A stretch of DNA of 35,007 nucleotides from Pseudomonadota bacterium (GTDB taxonomy: Bacteria; Pseudomonadota; Gammaproteobacteria; QQUJ01), in the NCBI GenBank assembly GCA_008501635.1, contig QQUJ01000015.1:1-35007 (forward strand). Direction: 5' to 3'. Positions 8,322 through 17,957 of this stretch are shown here, piece by piece; position 1 is the first letter of the stretch, and each line of letters opens with the position of its first letter. The position numbers were made by a program, and so were the translations under genes. The notes beneath the pieces were generated by a model. That model did not search any database. It saw only the letters and a program-made list of their open reading frames with translations, and was not told the origin of the DNA.

Positions 8322-9575
8322 TTAACTGCCCACGCCCACACGTTCTTCTAGGATATCAGTGTAAATGCGCTGCGTTTCACTCACATTTCTGTCCAATCCG
8401 AATTCATCGATAACTCTGCGTCGACTTGCTGCGCCCATTTCCATAGCCACACTCCTGTTGGTGAGCAATTGGTCAATCGCTTCAGCCAATGCGTCGTCAT
8501 CGCCTGGCGGGTAGGTCAAACCACACTCGGGCGCAATCAGTATCTCCGGCACAGCGCCAGCACCAGCGCCAACCACAGGTTTTCCCTGGCCCATTGCCTC
8601 AATTAAAACTCGACCGAACGGCTCAGGATCCACGGAAGCGTGAACTAACACGTCCATGATGCTTATGAAGTCGGCCACCTCCTTTTGATAGCCTGTAAAT
8701 ACCAAATTTTCTGCGACTGTTAGATCTACCGCTAACCGCTGAAGATACTCCTGATAGGGTCGGTCTGCTTCGGTCGCATCGCCGACAAATAGACAAATAA
8801 TTTCTGGGTAGCGTGCCTTCAAATGTCCTATCGCCTTTATCACGACATCCTGTCCCTTCCAACTGCGTATATTACCTACCATGCCGATTACTCGGGCACT
8901 CTCCGCGATTCGTAGTTCGCTTTTTAGCTCAATCGCTGATCTTGACGGTTGATATAAATCAGAATCGATACCGTTGTAAATAACAACCAGATTGTTCTTG
9001 CTCACACCATGCGTAATCAAATGGTCCCGCACAGCCTTCGAGATACATATCACCTTCGACAGTCGTGGTGCGAAATAGCGAGCCAGTCTTGAATAATGAG
9101 TATTGATACCACGCTCGTGAGTTATACAGGGGATGCCAATAAGGCGGGCTGCAAGCATCCAACTGTGGTTTCGAGTTACCGAATTGTTTAGATGAAGTAA
9201 ATCCACATTTCGATTGCGTAACCATCTGGCGATTTTCAAGGCATCCCAAACGAAAGTCCTGAACAAATTAATCGCTTTCCTAGCAAGTACCACAGGCAAC
9301 ATCCATTTCGAGCCCAGTCCTTCCGCTTGCTTCAGCCCCCAAGTAACCGGTTCGGGAGGTGGGATTATCTCAGTTTCGATGCCGGCCTCTTCGAACCTGT
9401 CCATCAACGCATGTTCACGGTGAAAAACCACGAATGGTATGAAACGCTTGCGGTCGAGCCTTGAGACAAGAAACAGAAGGCTGAAGTATGATCCGCCTAT
9501 GGTGCCGTCCACGTTCCCCTCGCAATAAGCGATTCTTAGAGGCCTCTCCGGCACATCCTCTGACACAACATTCAT
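8322..9575 (-). CDS. Glycosyltransferase family 4
   Basis: The 417-residue GT-B enzyme starts with LRIAYCEGNVDGTIGGSYFSL, a glycine-rich first loop, and contains the hinge motif VIYNGIDSDLYQP. Its donor-binding domain opens with IGMVGNIRSWKGQD and ends with EPFGRVLIEAMGQGKPVVG, which carries the two Glu residues of the EX7E signature. This is a retaining glycosyltransferase of the WcaL/RfaB type acting at the cytoplasmic face. It is the last gene of the minus-strand run that begins at 20332, 65 bp after the fusion gene. The start is ATG 9575, with no strong ribosome site. Its sugar donor cannot be assigned. Confidence 0.88.
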   Translation of the reverse strand: MNVVSEDVPERPLRIAYCEGNVDGTIGGSYFSLLFLVSRLDRKRFIPFVVFHREHALMDRFEEAGIETEIIPPPEPVTWGLKQAEGLGSKWMLPVVLARKAINLFRTFVWDALKIARWLRNRNVDLLHLNNSVTRNHSWMLAARLIGIPCITHERGINTHYSRLARYFAPRLSKVICISKAVRDHLITHGVSKNNLVVIYNGIDSDLYQPSRSAIELKSELRIAESARVIGMVGNIRSWKGQDVVIKAIGHLKARYPEIICLFVGDATEADRPYQEYLQRLAVDLTVAENLVFTGYQKEVADFISIMDVLVHASVDPEPFGRVLIEAMGQGKPVVGAGAGAVPEILIAPECGLTYPPGDDDALAEAIDQLLTNRSVAMEMGAASRRRVIDEFGLDRNVSETQRIYTDILEERVGVGS

Positions 9576-9640
9576 GAGGTTCTAGACAAGTAAGTTGTTT
9601 TCCGTCAATTTCGCCAACCAGACTTCAGCTGGTACGACAT

Positions 9641-11725
9641 CTATTCGGGTACCAGTTCTGGTGCTTTCTCCTGTTTTTTCACTTCCTCCGGACCGTCATC
9701 TTCGTAAGTATCTTCCCGCGATTTGCCAATAACCCTCTCCGCCAAGGTGGTGTCGTATTGCTCACTTGCAAATGCTGCATAGAGATCCAATGAGGACTTG
9801 TCAGATTTTAGCACTCTCAAAGCCAGCCTTAGTGTCCATCCCAACATCTTGATAATAGGAAACGGCAGCCATAAAAAGTGCAAATCCGGTCGGACAGTTC
9901 TGTACCTATCTACCAACTCGCGTCTCCGCGGGGGCGGTGCCTCCACGAGATTAACTACCGGCGGAGCCTCATCGAATCTCTCAACCAGATAACGAACAAC
10001 TTGTGCGGCCGTGGTCACATCGCACACGCTCAATTCGCTTCCCGGCATACCGGCCACTACGAAAAGTGGTCCCACTTCACGCCCTAAACGTCCAGGCGGG
10101 GTAAAACTGCGAAAATCCACCAGTGGCCCCAAGCGTACCGTCCGAGTCTCAAAACCGTGTTTCCTGCCAAGTTCGCGTCCCAACCGCTCTGCTTCCGCTT
10201 TGGCCCAGACGTAAGGACCGCGCGCCAAATTATCCATATCCACTGGATCGTCTTCCCGCAAGGGATGGCCCACCTCGCTGCTTGGCTTGTGCACCGCGAT
10301 GCTGCTGATGTCAATTACTTTTTGCACCCCTCGGCGACCCGCGATGTCGAGTACGTTGCGGGTTGCTTCAATGGTATTGCGTTCATGGGCCTCCTTGCCG
10401 CCGACAGTCTCGGCAGCAAGATGCACCACAGCCTCGATACCGTCGAACGCTTTCTCGGGAAGGTCATCCACCAAATCGGCCTCGATATACTCCACGCCAG
10501 GTACCCGCTGCGCGGAACCTGGCAGACGGCGAGCAAGCACTCTAATAGGCCAACCGCGACTCCTGAGCTCGGATACCACCTCCTTGCCAAGAAAACCCGT
10601 TCCGCCAGTTACCAGTACTGGTTTGTAATTCGGATGCGGCGATGCAAGATGTGCTTCTATTGTTTGAAGTGACTTTGCGGCAGCGGTCTCCGCTTTCTTT
10701 TCGGCTTCCAGCAACCGTTCGCCAATCTGTTCGCAGATCTTCACCGTCTGAAGGATGCTCGCGGCCGATACCGGTGCATCCCCTTGTCCATTGATGCTTG
10801 AGTAGAAACCTTCCAGCAACTCCGCCAATCCAGGGTAGCTCTTGTGACGGCGAAAGAACATTTTGAACAATGTACCTAGGGAGCCGAACGCCACCTGCCG
10901 TGCCTGGCTAAAGGGGCGCAGGACTACAGCAGGTGCCGAAGCCCCAGGTCCTGGCAGCTTGGTCACCCCGGCCAGGATGAAGTCAGCGTTTATGGATCCA
11001 TTGGTTCCGACAATTCGCAAATAGGACTCTATCGGACGTCCACGCAAAGTAACAACGAGTAGAGCGGTGCGCTTCGCTATGGTTACCATAGCGCGAACCT
11101 CCCCTTCCGGAGAAACATCGACAGAGCGCAATGCCATAGGTGGCGTATCATCGCCTTCAAAAGCAGAAAGCATCAGATAGACGGGATGGGGAAGAATATC
11201 GATTAGCTGTTCGACCGGTGTGATACTTCCCCTGCCATCAGCTCTACGCCGCACGGGCTTGAAGGAAAAATAGCTCTCGACGTGAACCACCTCTCCGATT
11301 AGATGAAGGTATTCGCGATACTTGCGTCCTGCATCCTGAAACAGCACTTGGTGAGCGGCACAAGCTTTGAGGCCTTTCGCTTCAGCCAGTTCGAGTACTT
11401 CTCTAGCCTCTGCCTCGGTTAACGCAAAGGGCTTTTCCACATAGACGTGGGCATTGTGCTCAAGGGCGAGTCGAGCAAGCTCGGCATGAGTTCCTGGCGG
11501 TGTCACCACATGCACAATGTCGGGCGCAACTTCCTTCAGGAGGGTTTTCGCGTCGCGAAAGATGGTGACTTCAGATCCAAATCTTGTCTTTAACTCGCCC
11601 TCGGGCACTACTGGATCTGCCACTGCCACCAGTCGCATGTTCCTCAAGGTAGTAATGGCTGCTGCATGCTGCCCTGCCATTTTACCGCCACCCAGTATCG
11701 CGATTTTCATCACCCTGTCAGTCAT
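9641..11725 (-). CDS. Fusion: Gfo/Idh/MocA oxidoreductase + extended SDR epimerase/dehydratase
   Basis: The 694-residue product joins two NAD-dependent sugar enzymes in one frame. Residues 1 to about 340 are Gfo/Idh/MocA: a Rossmann start ILGGGKMAGQHA and the EKP motif at 97-99 (VYVEKPF). A charged Ala-rich linker (about 338-366) leads to an extended SDR: GGTGFLG at 374-380, DISSIAVH with Ser474-Ser475, and the catalytic Tyr505-x3-Lys509 (YVWAK). The C-terminus is highly charged. One half could oxidise or reduce a nucleotide sugar that the other half epimerises or dehydrates. The start is ATG 11725, with a purine-rich CGGAAG just upstream. It lies between the asparagine-synthase-like gene and a glycosyltransferase in the same operon. 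The frame is open throughout, so this is a true fusion and not a sequencing join visible from here. The sugar is unknown. Confidence 0.88.
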   Translation of the reverse strand: MTDRVMKIAILGGGKMAGQHAAAITTLRNMRLVAVADPVVPEGELKTRFGSEVTIFRDAKTLLKEVAPDIVHVVTPPGTHAELARLALEHNAHVYVEKPFALTEAEAREVLELAEAKGLKACAAHQVLFQDAGRKYREYLHLIGEVVHVESYFSFKPVRRRADGRGSITPVEQLIDILPHPVYLMLSAFEGDDTPPMALRSVDVSPEGEVRAMVTIAKRTALLVVTLRGRPIESYLRIVGTNGSINADFILAGVTKLPGPGASAPAVVLRPFSQARQVAFGSLGTLFKMFFRRHKSYPGLAELLEGFYSSINGQGDAPVSAASILQTVKICEQIGERLLEAEKKAETAAAKSLQTIEAHLASPHPNYKPVLVTGGTGFLGKEVVSELRSRGWPIRVLARRLPGSAQRVPGVEYIEADLVDDLPEKAFDGIEAVVHLAAETVGGKEAHERNTIEATRNVLDIAGRRGVQKVIDISSIAVHKPSSEVGHPLREDDPVDMDNLARGPYVWAKAEAERLGRELGRKHGFETRTVRLGPLVDFRSFTPPGRLGREVGPLFVVAGMPGSELSVCDVTTAAQVVRYLVERFDEAPPVVNLVEAPPPRRRELVDRYRTVRPDLHFLWLPFPIIKMLGWTLRLALRVLKSDKSSLDLYAAFASEQYDTTLAERVIGKSREDTYEDDGPEEVKKQEKAPELVPE

Positions 11726-11931
11726 GCTTCCGTTTTCCTTGAGTTATGTATTCAATCTGCAGGACCCTGTTTCACTTATGTTTCGGGAATCGAAACGGGT
11801 CGTAACAATATTCAATCGCAGGCTAGCCGCCGGGCTACTGGACCGCCTTTCGAGAACCCGTGCACCGGGGTGCCTTGTGATAACCGTGCAACGGGATATC
11901 ATCAACTCGTACGGCTACAAGAGGCGTACCA

Positions 11932-13800
11932 CTAAGCTGCTGCTTTGAGACCGCCGTCTATACCAAACGCCTTACGCCAAAGTGCAAGATTCAATACTGC
12001 CCATAGAGCATCGGAATGGTCTGCCTTTCCCTGGCGATGTTCGTGATGCATAGCCCGCATATTCGTTGCACCAAATATCCCCACCACTAAATCATCTTCC
12101 AATGTATCTACCAATAACGCATCCAAACCATCCCCTGCTCGGAACCATGCGGCCAGCGGTACGCCAAAACCAGATTTTCGGCGCTTGATCACCTCCGCAG
12201 GCAAATACCGCAAGGCTAATGCCTTGACGACGCGCTTATTGTCCAGCCGACTCTGCTTGTATGCCGTAGGAAGTGAATTGGCGAAGCATACCAATCTTGG
12301 ATCGAGGAACGGCACACGTGATTCGATACTGGTCGCCATACTCATCTTGTCCTGACGATTGAGGATGGATACCAGGTAGGTCTGCTGGTCGAGAAGGGAC
12401 AATCTTCGGACCGCATCAGTGGTGGTCGCCGTTGCCTCATGGAGCGCCCTACGATAGGGTGTTATCGCCTGCGTGATGTATGAATCAGGTAGCCGAAGGC
12501 GTTCTGAGTCCGATGAAGCGGAATTCATTAGAATATCCCAGCCTTCTGGCAACAAACTAAAACGATCCAGTTTCTCGACACGATGATCTCCCAGTAATCG
12601 GGACACGGTTCGTAAAACTGAGCGGGCGGGTGCTGGTACACGTTGCCAGCGAGCGAGCAGACCCGGTATCTGGTAACGAGGGTAGCCACCGAATAGTTCG
12701 TCCGCCCCTTCCCCGGTGAGCACAACAGTCACATGCTTGCGCGCCAACTGACTGACTGCATGAATATGCACTGAATTCGGGAAGTGCAGTGGCTCATCGT
12801 TGTGCCAGATCAACTCTTCAAGTTGGTCGGCGAAATCGCGGTTGGACAACCGTATCTCATAATGGACAGTGCCGCAGTGCGCTGCGACTTTGCGTGCGTA
12901 AAGACTTTCATCGAAATCCGTTTCGTCAAAACCGACGGAGAATGTATTAATGGGTTCCGACGCGTGCTGGGTAGCGAGGGCCGTAATGAGGCTTGAATCG
13001 ACTCCCCCGCTGCAAAAAGTTCCAAGCGGCACGTCGCTAACCATCTGCATTCTTACAGCATCGTTTAGCAACCCATCCAGAGCATCCACCGCCGAATCGA
13101 AATTTCCTTGAAACGCTTCTTGATCCTCAGTGTGCAAATTCCAGTATCGATGAGTATGGTGATCGCCGCCTACCATTGAGAGTCGATGTCCCGGCAACAG
13201 GCGCCGAATGCCACGAAACATAGTGCGCTCGCCCGCCACATCCCGGAAAACCAGGTATTCAGGAAGCGCATCCGCCGCGAGTTCTGGTTCCACCAAACCG
13301 GTAGCCAACAGAGACTTTATCTCAGATGCAAACACCAAACCCCGCGAAGTCACTGCGTAGTAGAGAGGCTTGACTCCCATCTGGTCTCGAACGAGATGAA
13401 ATTCCCCTGTTCGCCTGTCCCAAATCGCGAATGCAAAGATGCCATTGAGGTGCTTAAAGCCCTTGCTCCCCTCCTCAAGATAAAGATGAAGAATTACCTC
13501 CGTGTCCGATGAGGTCCGAAATGTATGGCCCTTGCTCACCAGCGATGCGCGTAATTCCCTGAAATTGTAAATCTCACCGTTAAAGACGATCCATACATCG
13601 TTATTGGCGGCTGCCATAGGTTGATGACCACCCCCCAAATCAATGATGCTCAATCGGCGATGTCCAAGCATAACGTTTTCATCATGATAAAACCCGGCGT
13701 CATCCGGACCGCGATGATTCATAATATCGCGCGCGCGTAGGAACACCTCGCGGTCGATGCCTCGATTATCGCGACCCACGATTCCCAGTATTCCGCACAT
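11932..13800 (-). CDS. asnB: Asparagine synthase-type glutamine amidotransferase
   Basis: The 622-residue product has the class II glutaminase domain with Cys2 exposed after Met removal (MCGILGIVG) and the motifs HRRLSIIDL, FNGEIYN and SSDTEVILH. The synthetase domain follows, with the ATP pyrophosphatase loop FCSGGVDSSLI and the block VVLTGEGADELFGGYPRY. In polysaccharide and exosortase A loci such enzymes are usually not for free asparagine but amidate a carboxyl group, for example of a uronic acid; that is inference here. The start is ATG 13800, with GAGGAG about 11 bases upstream. A 146-bp gap upstream holds a small hairpin (13862-13877), and a 206-bp gap downstream shows no gene. Confidence 0.9.
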   Translation of the reverse strand: MCGILGIVGRDNRGIDREVFLRARDIMNHRGPDDAGFYHDENVMLGHRRLSIIDLGGGHQPMAAANNDVWIVFNGEIYNFRELRASLVSKGHTFRTSSDTEVILHLYLEEGSKGFKHLNGIFAFAIWDRRTGEFHLVRDQMGVKPLYYAVTSRGLVFASEIKSLLATGLVEPELAADALPEYLVFRDVAGERTMFRGIRRLLPGHRLSMVGGDHHTHRYWNLHTEDQEAFQGNFDSAVDALDGLLNDAVRMQMVSDVPLGTFCSGGVDSSLITALATQHASEPINTFSVGFDETDFDESLYARKVAAHCGTVHYEIRLSNRDFADQLEELIWHNDEPLHFPNSVHIHAVSQLARKHVTVVLTGEGADELFGGYPRYQIPGLLARWQRVPAPARSVLRTVSRLLGDHRVEKLDRFSLLPEGWDILMNSASSDSERLRLPDSYITQAITPYRRALHEATATTTDAVRRLSLLDQQTYLVSILNRQDKMSMATSIESRVPFLDPRLVCFANSLPTAYKQSRLDNKRVVKALALRYLPAEVIKRRKSGFGVPLAAWFRAGDGLDALLVDTLEDDLVVGIFGATNMRAMHHEHRQGKADHSDALWAVLNLALWRKAFGIDGGLKAAA

Positions 13801-13861
13801 TTGAAGTACCGCTCCTCATTAAACTACTTGCACCGTTTTCCGAGACGTCGAGGCGTGATAT

Positions 13862-13877
13862 CAACCCTCCGGGGTTG
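13862..13877. other. Short GC hairpin between the CapK-like and amidotransferase genes
   Basis: CAACCC and GGGTTG form a six-pair stem with a four-base loop. On the minus strand, in the direction of transcription, no run of T follows, so it is not a standard terminator. It could be an mRNA-processing or stabilising element within the operon leader of the amidotransferase gene, or chance. Confidence 0.25.
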
Positions 13878-13946
13878 TGTTATGGGTTACGACCCTGGAT
13901 CTGCATCGCGTTTGTTCTGTGAAAATCACATTGTATCCTGTCGTCA

Positions 13947-15368
13947 TCACATATCCGGTACTTGCACACCTCCGGAAACATGCGATATCACCCACTTGAA
14001 TTTCCCGCTTCGCGAACGCTCCAACTCCTTGACCTGCGTGACCCGTACATGCACTTCGTCGCCCAGACGTTGGTGGAACTCCCTTACTAGGTGTTGCGTA
14101 TCCGCTTCGCTGTATCCAACGCCTGGTACTACACGGATTTCGATACTATCGTAGTCGTCCTGCACGATCTGGCTTGCCTCAACCGTGTGCATGGGCTTGA
14201 ACGGATGGGTCAACACCGAAGGCGAGATCATTCGACCGTCAGACAGCGCTAGGATGTCCTCTGCCTTGGTTGTTACATCTTCCATCAGGGGTAGGCCGCG
14301 TCCGCACGAGCAAGTCTGGATCTTCATCGCAGAAACGTCATTGGTCACATATCGAATCAATGGCATCCCCCGATTGTGGAGCGTCGTACAGACCATCTTG
14401 CCTGACTGTCCATTAGGGACCAGGCGATTGTCGGTGTCGAGAAACTCCGTGATTCCGTACTCTTGGCACAAGTGATGCCCTTCATGTCGGTCGCACTCCG
14501 CACTGAATACCACCCGTTCTGCAGCGGCGAGATAGTCGAACACCTGACATCGAAATGCGGATTCGATCGCATCACGTTGAAAATCGTAGAGAGTTTCTGA
14601 GGCGGAAATAACAGCGCGTAGCGGCAATTCCTCTCCAGCGGACAACAGAAAACGCGCTAGAACATAAAGAGTCGAGGGATATCCATCCAGCGCCATCGGT
14701 TGGTAGCGGCGAATCTCCGCCACGTAATGCGGTAAATTCACTGCCGACATGTGGAATGCTGAGAGCAAAAGCTGACTGTGATAATGGTTGTACCGCCAGA
14801 ACGGCGGTTTGTGTTGTTCCAGAGGTACTATCACGTTACCGCGGAGCACTGCAACGCGATCCCCGCCATGCCCAAAGTGTATCCCCGCCCACCGGTACTG
14901 GCGGTCGAGCATGGCATAGGTGAGCTCCGTCGCGTCGGTATCGTACAGCACTTCCAGGGGTGAACCCGTAGTGCCGCTTGTGTGCCCGAGTTGCAGCGAA
15001 TTCCGGTTGACGTTCCTTGCAACCAGATCGCCGAAGTTGTCGACAATTTCCTTGCGCGTCAGTACGGGCAGTTTGTGTAGGTCATCCTGGGTTCGAATAT
15101 CCTGCGGATTGACGCCGTGCTCGGCGAAGCGCCGCTGATAATACGGAACCTCAGTGTAGGCGTGCTTGATGATACCGCTCAGACGTTCGTTCTGCCAATC
15201 CTTCAACTCGGACGGCGACCACCACTGGCTCTCTTCCAGAAACTCCTGATACTCTACAAATCGCCCGCTATAGCGGTTGCGGTCCAGCCACCAACCGAAA
15301 CCGCTTACCATAAGATTCTGAAGCCCTGATGGCAGCCTGTCATAAAGGCGCTTGGCAACGGGGTTCAT
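13947..15368 (-). CDS. CapK/PaaK-like AMP-forming ligase
   Basis: The 473-residue product belongs to the phenylacetate-CoA ligase-like branch of adenylate-forming enzymes. An N-terminal helical part carries the typical YTEVPYYQRRFAEHGVNP; the ATP loop LGHTSGTTGSPLEV is at about 127-140. These are followed by the Tyr-rich region ISASETLYDFQRDAIE and a CSCGRGLPLM Cys-Arg motif, and it ends with a Lys-bearing RSRSGKFKWV. Members in capsule and EPS loci are thought to activate a carboxylate, perhaps for acylation of a sugar. The start ATG 15368 overlaps the stop of the upstream glycosyltransferase (ATGA), with AAGGTGGA directly before it, so the two are translationally coupled. The substrate acid is unknown. 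Confidence 0.87.
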   Translation of the reverse strand: MNPVAKRLYDRLPSGLQNLMVSGFGWWLDRNRYSGRFVEYQEFLEESQWWSPSELKDWQNERLSGIIKHAYTEVPYYQRRFAEHGVNPQDIRTQDDLHKLPVLTRKEIVDNFGDLVARNVNRNSLQLGHTSGTTGSPLEVLYDTDATELTYAMLDRQYRWAGIHFGHGGDRVAVLRGNVIVPLEQHKPPFWRYNHYHSQLLLSAFHMSAVNLPHYVAEIRRYQPMALDGYPSTLYVLARFLLSAGEELPLRAVISASETLYDFQRDAIESAFRCQVFDYLAAAERVVFSAECDRHEGHHLCQEYGITEFLDTDNRLVPNGQSGKMVCTTLHNRGMPLIRYVTNDVSAMKIQTCSCGRGLPLMEDVTTKAEDILALSDGRMISPSVLTHPFKPMHTVEASQIVQDDYDSIEIRVVPGVGYSEADTQHLVREFHQRLGDEVHVRVTQVKELERSRSGKFKWVISHVSGGVQVPDM

Positions 15369-16606
15369 TCCACCTTCTCCCGGCGTCCTTTGCGTTTTGA
15401 TATCGCGTGTTCATACGCCGTTTCCAGGCGCTTTACGATCGGTCCCCACGCATAGTAGGATTCCGCCAAATGACGGGCATTATTACCCAGCTCCTGACGC
15501 CGCGGCGGATCGTTGAGCAGCGCAACTACACGAGCCGCAAATGCGTCAGCGTCATCCGCGAGTTCAATGTCGTGTCCTCCAGTAATCCGGATTCCCTCAC
15601 ACCCCACCGATGTCGAAACGATGGCCTTGCCCTGTGCCAGCGCATCCAAAACCTTAAGCCGAGTACCTCCTCCCACCCGTATCGGTACGACGTAGACCGC
15701 TGCCTTTCCGACGAGGGGCCGTATATCCTCGACATAACCATGTATATGCAGTCCGCTGTCTTTGCGGGCTTTGGCCAGTAGTTCCTGTGGGGGATCCTGC
15801 CCTACAATATCAAAACGTGCATCTGGACGCGCTTGCTTGATTAAGGGCCAGATTCGATCGACAAAATACATTACAGCATCGCGGTTAGCGAACATATTCA
15901 TGCCGCCCGTGTATATCATGGCGGCTTCCGGAGACTCTGTTCGCGGTGTGAAATACTCTACGTCAACACCATTAGGTACTACCGTAGTTTCCACACCCGG
16001 TGCTATCTTGCTGAGTGCCTGCTCATCCAGCCCAGACATCATGATGTTGACGTCGAAACATGGACTCATCGCAGCTTCATAGGCGATGAGTTTGCGAGTC
16101 TGCATGCCCAGATAGGCACAAGCCGGCCATCGTTCCACCGCTGCGCGGCGAGCCATCAGTTGGGACTCGATATTGTGGTGGGTCAATACAGATGCGAAGT
16201 CAGGAGCCGCTCTGCGAAATCGCGCCAGCGCGATCGTGTCATAGTGAATGACGTCTATGTCGCGTTCATTCCGCATTTCCCCAATTCGCCGTGCAAACTC
16301 GGGTGACCTGTGGGCGATGACGCTAAATGGCTCCGGCAGCGCCAGCCCCGCCCCGATGGCGGCCAAGCGATCAAGTCGGGAGCGCTTCGGCCATAGATCA
16401 AAATACTCAACTGAATGACAAAATCCTCCAAGCACCTGCCGGCTGTATTCGATTTCCACATCGGTCCGCAAGATATCCCGATGTAAAAATGCCATCAGAT
16501 GCAGTTCGTGATTGCGTGCGATCTCACGGACGATATTGAATCCCCTTTGGAGCACGCCGCCGTGCGGTGGGTACGGTACTATTTGGCTGAGAAACAGAAT
16601 CTTCAT
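15365..16606 (-). CDS. Glycosyltransferase family 4, resembling exosortase-associated sugar transferases
   Basis: The 413-residue GT-B enzyme starts MKILFLSQIVPYPPHGGVL, a beginning shared with sugar transferases of PEP-CTERM/EpsH loci. The N-terminal domain has THHNIESQLMARRA. The hinge is VVPNGVDVEYFTP, and the donor site is MIYTGGMNMFANRDAV followed by VVPIRVGGGTRLKVLDALAQGK, where the usual first Glu of the EX7E block is replaced by a Gly-Gly-Gly-Thr-Arg turn, as is common in this subgroup. It probably adds one sugar to the lipid-linked unit. Its stop overlaps the start of the CapK-like gene, and 70 bp separate it from the O-antigen ligase gene upstream. No good ribosome site precedes ATG 16606. 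Confidence 0.87.
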   Translation of the reverse strand: MKILFLSQIVPYPPHGGVLQRGFNIVREIARNHELHLMAFLHRDILRTDVEIEYSRQVLGGFCHSVEYFDLWPKRSRLDRLAAIGAGLALPEPFSVIAHRSPEFARRIGEMRNERDIDVIHYDTIALARFRRAAPDFASVLTHHNIESQLMARRAAVERWPACAYLGMQTRKLIAYEAAMSPCFDVNIMMSGLDEQALSKIAPGVETTVVPNGVDVEYFTPRTESPEAAMIYTGGMNMFANRDAVMYFVDRIWPLIKQARPDARFDIVGQDPPQELLAKARKDSGLHIHGYVEDIRPLVGKAAVYVVPIRVGGGTRLKVLDALAQGKAIVSTSVGCEGIRITGGHDIELADDADAFAARVVALLNDPPRRQELGNNARHLAESYYAWGPIVKRLETAYEHAISKRKGRREKVE

Positions 16607-16676
16607 GCAAGCAATACTGCACCATTCTCCACAACATGCCTCTTCGTTCCAACTATACCTGCGAAAAGGCTATTCA

Positions 16677-17957
16677 TCATGGTGAACGCCCATGGCGACT
16701 TATTTCATCCGGCACAGCGTTCACGCTTCCGCATTTCTCCACCTTTCTTGTCGATATACTCTCTTCACCCTTGGCGCAATCCAGTTCGTAAATACGCCAC
16801 ACCGCGAACGTGATCCCACAGATAACGTAGAGGTGGGGGTAATAAAGCACAGAGAGAAATGCGCCGCCTACAGCGAATGCGATTATGCTACCAGTTACAG
16901 CGATCAGCAGCCGCCGGTATTCGAGCCGCTCAGGTTCTGTATCTCGAGGGATAGACCTGATAATGCGTTGGCTGCCGCGAAACAAAGTCCATAACAACCA
17001 GAGAAACAGAAGCAAGCCCGGATAGCCCAACTCTCCGAGTGCCAAAAAATACATCGAATGCGCGGTCAACCACGGCCATCCTGGTGGTGCATAACGACTT
17101 CCGAATGCCACCGAGAAACATCCTGGTCCCATTCCTACCAGCGGTCGTTCATTCGCCATCTTGATCCCGCCCTTCCAGGCTTCGATCCGGCCCATAGCCG
17201 AACCATCTTCCTGATAGTGGGATATCGTCTGCATACGGGATATATATGTCTCCGACGCAACTGCCAGAACAACCAACAGACCAGACGCAATCACTACTAT
17301 CCCTTTGCCTTTATGCGGCGAGAGAGTCCACAAGTATAAAACCACCGCAATGATCGCTATAGCCGCTCCGCGCGACTGGGTACCCATTACAGCTCCTAGC
17401 AACACAATAGCCGCTAATACGTAGAAAACCTTTCCTGCCTTCGACTTTGTGGATTGGAACAGATAAAGAGACATCGGCAGTGCGACAGCTACCGAGAGGG
17501 AAAAGTCGTTACCGTCGCCCAGAAATGTAACATTTTCTACGTAGCTACGTAGGTTGGGATCAGTCAAAAGGGCTGGGTTCTGGAAGATAAGCAATAGGTG
17601 CATGCCTACTACGGTACGAAACAACCATGCTATCTTTTTGCGGTCATCACACAGCTTTGCCACCATAAAAAAGAGGAAGATATAACCAAGCAGCGCCCGC
17701 CATTTATCCCACGCCATATTCTTGTTAATAGCAAACAGTGCTGAAACACTAGCAATCAATAACAGCGCCAGCAGTAGCTTACCCGTTGTGGATTTGAGCA
17801 CCTCGGAATTTGGTGTACGGGTCGCCGAGACCAGAGTAACGAAAAACAATCCCAGCGGTAGTATTGAATAAAGTTTGAGCTGGGTGATAAACGGCAGAAA
17901 GTGATCAGGCCGTGTATATTCCAGTATGAAGACTAGAATCAGCCACGAGAAAAGCAT
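16677..17957 (-). CDS. O-antigen ligase / Wzy-type polymerase family membrane protein
   Basis: The 426-residue protein is mostly hydrophobic, with about ten to twelve membrane segments. It carries the Wzy_C/WaaL region GMGPGCFSVAFGSRYAPPG followed by AHSMYFLALGELGYPGLLLF, the periplasmic loop and following helix conserved in O-antigen ligases and polymerases; the His in AHSMY is typical. An upstream TQSRGAAIAI matches the usual 'SRG' segment of the family. It would polymerise or ligate flipped repeat units in the periplasm. It overlaps the upstream glycosyltransferase by 19 bases. It does not resemble the specialised exosortase 'O-glycosylation ligase' that I know. Polymerase and ligase roles cannot be told apart from sequence alone. 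Confidence 0.87.
   Translation of the reverse strand: MLFSWLILVFILEYTRPDHFLPFITQLKLYSILPLGLFFVTLVSATRTPNSEVLKSTTGKLLLALLLIASVSALFAINKNMAWDKWRALLGYIFLFFMVAKLCDDRKKIAWLFRTVVGMHLLLIFQNPALLTDPNLRSYVENVTFLGDGNDFSLSVAVALPMSLYLFQSTKSKAGKVFYVLAAIVLLGAVMGTQSRGAAIAIIAVVLYLWTLSPHKGKGIVVIASGLLVVLAVASETYISRMQTISHYQEDGSAMGRIEAWKGGIKMANERPLVGMGPGCFSVAFGSRYAPPGWPWLTAHSMYFLALGELGYPGLLLFLWLLWTLFRGSQRIIRSIPRDTEPERLEYRRLLIAVTGSIIAFAVGGAFLSVLYYPHLYVICGITFAVWRIYELDCAKGEESISTRKVEKCGSVNAVPDEISRHGRSP

Noticed and set aside
10157-10672. 171-codon plus-strand frame
   Set aside because: Antisense to the SDR half of the fusion gene, whose motifs are unambiguous.
11862-11873. GCACC/GGTGC hairpin in the 206-bp gap after the amidotransferase gene
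   Set aside because: Short stem with a two-base loop and no T-run; likely chance in GC-rich sequence.
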